The notes below the pieces were generated by a model. That model made no database searches and was not told the origin of the DNA. It saw nothing but the letters and a program-made list of their open reading frames with translations. A stretch of DNA of 64,000 bases, taken from Bradyrhizobium ottawaense. GTDB lineage: Bacteria; Pseudomonadota; Alphaproteobacteria; Rhizobiales; Xanthobacteraceae. Position 1 is the stretch's first letter. Each line of letters opens with the position of its first letter. The translations under genes were made by a program, and so were the position numbers. Positions 61,521 through 64,000 of this stretch are shown here, piece after piece. The stretch lies in NCBI RefSeq assembly GCF_900099825.1, contig NZ_LT629693.1:8133001-8197000 (forward strand), read 5' to 3'.

Positions 61521-62138
61521 TCAGGCGCGCGGCGCGAACAGCCGCCGGAGCGCCGGCACCAGCGTGGCGCCGAGCGCGTTCTTGACCAGCGATGCCGCGA
61601 TAAACGGCACGATGCCGACCAGCCAGGCCTTGTCGGCGCCAAGCTTCATGCCGAACGCCAGCCAGGCGAAGCCTGTGCCGAGAATGAGGACGTGTCCAAT
61701 TCCCATCGCGACGAACAGCCACAACACCGACCGGTCCCAGCCGCGCTGGCTCAGCCAGCCCGTGGCAAACGCCGCCAGCACGAAACCATAAAGGTATCCC
61801 GCCGTCGGACCGACCAGCGGCGCGAGACCGCCGACGGGACCCGCAAACACCGGCAAGCCGATGGCGCCCTCGGCCAGGTAGGCGATCACGGTCGCACTGC
61901 CGAGCCGCCAGCCATAGGCGGCGCCGATCATCAGCACGACCAGCGTCTGCAGCGTCATCGGCACATAGGGCAATGGCAGATTGACCTTGGCCGACAAGGT
62001 CAGGAGCGCGGTACCCAGCGCCATCAGGATGGCGCCGCGCAAGGCGCGGAACGAGCGATCTTCGCGGCGCGGCCACAGCAACTCGGCTAGCGGAGAATGC
62101 CTGACGGCGGCGGGATCGGACATGGTGCTGGCGGGCAA
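61521..62138 (-). CDS. bioY: Biotin transporter, BioY family
   Basis: 205 residues, about six helices. S-component of a biotin ECF transporter, or a stand-alone biotin uptake protein when no ATPase or EcfT is adjacent, as here. BioY motifs: VNLPLPYVPMTLQTLVVLMI, the Gly-rich AEGAIGLPVFAGPVGGLAPL and PTAGYLYGFVLAAFATGWLS. TTG 62138 with GGAG fits; ATG 62123 is an alternative. A BioR operator (TTATCTATAA) was not found. It follows an aminotransferase gene by 58 bp. Confidence 0.9.
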   Translation of the reverse strand: MPASTMSDPAAVRHSPLAELLWPRREDRSFRALRGAILMALGTALLTLSAKVNLPLPYVPMTLQTLVVLMIGAAYGWRLGSATVIAYLAEGAIGLPVFAGPVGGLAPLVGPTAGYLYGFVLAAFATGWLSQRGWDRSVLWLFVAMGIGHVLILGTGFAWLAFGMKLGADKAWLVGIVPFIAASLVKNALGATLVPALRRLFAPRA

Positions 62139-62196
62139 GGATGGCTCTCCGGTTTGAAGTGGTGGGATGGCAGGATGGATCGATGACGGCCGGGCT

Positions 62197-63384
62197 CTAG
62201 CCGAGCCAGCGCGCGATGCGTGTCACCGCTTCGCGCATCTCGTCGGCCGAGCGCGCATAGGAGAAGCGCACGAAGGCGCGGCCATGGATCGGATCGAAGT
62301 CGACGCCCGGCGTTGCCGCGACATGGGCCTTTTCCAGCATGCGGCCAGCGAATTCAAAACTGTCCGACGTGAAGTCGGAAACGTCCGCATAGAGGTAGAA
62401 CGCGCCGTCGGCGGGCAAGAACTTGGTGATGCCGGCTTTCGGTAGTCCATCGATCAGAATGCGGCGGTTCGCTTCGTAGCCGTGCTTGATCGCCTCCATC
62501 TCCTCCCGCCCTTCGAAAGCAGCTTCGGCGGCGATCTGCGACAGCGTCGGCACCGAGATCGACAGGTTCTGCTGCAGCCGTTCGATCGGCCGCACCAGCG
62601 GCTCCGGCACCACCATCCAGCCCACCCGCCAGCCGGTCATGCAGAAATACTTCGAGAACGAGTTGATCACGAGCGCCTGCGGCGAGAGCTCGGCGGCGGT
62701 GACGGCCGGAAACGCATAATCGAGGCCGTGATAGATTTCGTCGGAAATGAAGCGGATGCCCGCGCCCTCCGCCGCAGCGATCAGCCCGGTGAGCGCCTCG
62801 CGCGACATCATCGTTCCCGTCGGATTGGCGGGGCTGCCGACCAGCACGCCCTTCAGCGGCGTCTTGCGATGCGCCGCCAGCAACGCTTCGCCGGTCAGCG
62901 CATGACGCGTCTCGTTCGACGTCTCGATCAGCACCGGCTCGCAGCCGAGCGCGGTGAGGATATGGCGGTAAGGCGGATAACCGGGCACGGTCACGGCAAC
63001 CCGGTCGCCGGGTTCGAACATCGACAGAAACGCCAGAATGAACCCGCCGGACGAGCCCGTTGTGACGACGATATGTTCGGGATCGACCGAACAACCGTAA
63101 GTATCGTGGTAGTGCCTGCTGATGCGCGTCCGCAGCGAGGGAATGCCGAGCGCCGAGGTGTAGTCGATCCGGGCCTCGTCGAGCGCGGCATGCGCGGCTG
63201 CGATCGCGACCTTCGGGGCGGAGGCCGCCGGCTGGCCGACTTCCATGTGAATGACATGCCCGCCCGCCGCTTCGATACGCGCGGCCGCCGCCATCACGTC
63301 CATCACCATGAACGGGGGAACATCGCTCCGCCGCGATGGCGTCAGCAGGGTTTTCACGCGGTCTCTAAGTGTCGCTTCGTGCAT
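62197..63384 (-). CDS. PLP-dependent aminotransferase (class I/II)
   Basis: 395 residues. Fold type I: ribbon motif VGSPANPTGTMMSRE, cofactor Asp in FISDEIYHGLDY, PLP-binding Lys in SFSKYFCMTGWRVGW, and C-terminal Arg for the carboxylate in FVRFSYARSAD. The substrate range is broad in this group; similar enzymes are annotated as aspartate or valine-pyruvate types without proof. The upstream gap of 256 bp holds a P3 repeat. Confidence 0.9.
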   Translation of the reverse strand: MHEATLRDRVKTLLTPSRRSDVPPFMVMDVMAAAARIEAAGGHVIHMEVGQPAASAPKVAIAAAHAALDEARIDYTSALGIPSLRTRISRHYHDTYGCSVDPEHIVVTTGSSGGFILAFLSMFEPGDRVAVTVPGYPPYRHILTALGCEPVLIETSNETRHALTGEALLAAHRKTPLKGVLVGSPANPTGTMMSREALTGLIAAAEGAGIRFISDEIYHGLDYAFPAVTAAELSPQALVINSFSKYFCMTGWRVGWMVVPEPLVRPIERLQQNLSISVPTLSQIAAEAAFEGREEMEAIKHGYEANRRILIDGLPKAGITKFLPADGAFYLYADVSDFTSDSFEFAGRMLEKAHVAATPGVDFDPIHGRAFVRFSYARSADEMREAVTRIARWLG

Positions 63385-63472
63385 CGATTTCTGCTATTTG
63401 CGGGGGCTATCGCCGATATTGGGTTCCCGAACCGGTTACCGCCCCAGACTGGCCGCATTCGGTGGCTTGTTA

Positions 63473-63523
63473 TAGCGTTTTCCGGCGAAGTGATACCGGT
63501 CCGCGACAAGAAAACGCTTTGAA
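63473..63523. repeat. Composite palindromic repeat, family P3, short copy
   Basis: TAGCGTTTTCCGGCGAAGTG, then ACCGGTCCGCG and AAGAAAACGCTTTGA: both arms (AGCGTTTTCC and GAAAACGCTTT) with the GAAGTG..ACCGGTC centre, without the hairpin part or the long insert. It lies in the gap between the divergent aminotransferase and M48 genes, not at a gene end. Confidence 0.75.
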
Positions 63524-63640
63524 ACAACAGGCCTTGAAACAAGAGACTGCAGCCTGGTTCTGATCTAAGCAGAACCGAACCGGATCCCGGCCAATCCGCA
63601 CACCAACCCATCTCCGACCGCCCCGACAAAAAGACCGCCC

Positions 63641-64000
63641 ATGCTGCTTCGTATCACCTTTGCCAAGAAAACGCTGAAGCTGACCGCCCTGACGGTGGCG
63701 GTCGCGCTCACGGTCTCGCCGATGGCGGCACTCGCGCAAGAGGGCAAGGGTCCGTCGTTCCTGCGGGACACCGAGTCCGAGCAGTTGCTGCGCGAATATA
63801 CCAGGCCGATCCTGCGCGCCGCCGGTCTGGAAAAGCAGAACATCCAGATGGTGATCATCAACGACAGCCAGTTCAACGCGTTCGTCGCCGACGGCCGCCG
63901 TATCTTCGTGAACTATGGCGCGATGATGCAGTCGGAGACGCCGAACCAGATCATCGGCGTGCTCGCCCACGAAACCGGTCATTTGGCCGGCGGCCATCTC
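63641..64000 (+). CDS. Exported M48 metalloprotease (BepA/YfgC-like), partial
   Basis: 120 codons visible; the gene leaves the window on the right. A signal peptide (about 33 residues, ending ALAQ) leads to the start of the M48 domain: EQLLREYTRPILRAAG, NIQMVIINDSQFNAFVADGR, and the zinc motif VLAHETGHLAGGHL (HExxH). BepA-type proteases degrade or help assemble outer-membrane proteins. The TPR domain expected in BepA lies beyond the window. ATG 63641 starts the ORF in the standard way. Confidence 0.88.
   Translation, partial: MLLRITFAKKTLKLTALTVAVALTVSPMAALAQEGKGPSFLRDTESEQLLREYTRPILRAAGLEKQNIQMVIINDSQFNAFVADGRRIFVNYGAMMQSETPNQIIGVLAHETGHLAGGHL

Noticed and set aside
62139..62196. BioR operator or biotin riboswitch upstream of bioY
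   Set aside because: No TTATCTATAA or similar motif and no riboswitch-like structure seen in the 58-bp gap.
1..64000. CRISPR array, prophage or defence island
   Set aside because: No regularly spaced direct repeats, no phage structural genes, and the only mobile element is the group II intron.

Overview
The window looks like chromosomal DNA of a Bradyrhizobium-type alphaproteobacterium (Nitrobacteraceae). The reasons are high GC with strong GC3 codon use, an hsp20 gene behind a ROSE-type RNA thermosensor and a sigma32-like promoter, an alphaproteobacterial suf operon order, a Bradyrhizobium-style beta-barrel OmpA/Omp31-like protein, and several families of palindromic intergenic repeats. No tRNA, rRNA, CRISPR array, prophage or plasmid functions were seen. 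All family names come from reading motifs and gene order; no database search was possible.

Layout. 1-2.7 kb: end of an exported metallo-beta-lactamase-fold protein, then a heat-shock cluster (sigma32-like promoter, ROSE element, hsp20, three small proteins) and a convergent DedA protein. 2.9-13.8 kb: parE, an outer-membrane beta-barrel, a short-chain dehydrogenase, an FAD monooxygenase, an exported caspase-like protein, a RhlE-type DEAD helicase and a diguanylate cyclase. 13.9-21.6 kb: a TfoX-domain protein bracketed by palindromic repeats, then a seven-gene minus-strand suf operon (NifS-like desulfurase, sufB, sufC, sufD, sufS, sufT, sufA) for Fe-S cluster assembly. 21.8-37.2 kb: hydrolase, truncated DUF1697 pseudogene, GST behind a twin-palindrome operator, anmK, tyrS, MFS permease, chemoreceptor, very large AsmA-like protein, peroxiredoxin with a histone-like tail, M23 peptidase, and an orphan LivK-type binding protein. 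37.3-39.5 kb: a NodU-type carbamoyltransferase.

39.5-46.6 kb is the accessory part. It has a group II intron with its reverse transcriptase, a gene-poor stretch of small unrecognised genes and gene relics, and a VOC/cupin/NDUFA9-like cluster. A fragment of the NDUFA9-like gene lies 3.3 kb upstream of the intact copy.

46.7-64 kb returns to core genes: DMT permease, beta-hydroxyacid dehydrogenase, prfB with a programmed +1 frameshift, an amiC-mrcA cell-wall pair, rne with a His/acid-rich insertion in its S1 domain, a LigJ/LigK-like pair after dctA, bioY with an aminotransferase, and the start of an M48 protease.

Cell-envelope functions recur (anmK, M23, mrcA, amiC, AsmA-like, M48). The most unusual signals are (i) a composite palindromic repeat whose terminal CTAG or TTAG carries the stop codon of three separate genes, with a second repeat family doing the same for the TfoX gene; (ii) the His/Asp/Glu-rich RNase E insertion; (iii) two identical-format palindromes exactly 20 bp apart upstream of gst; and (iv) a leader-like extension on the LigJ-like enzyme.
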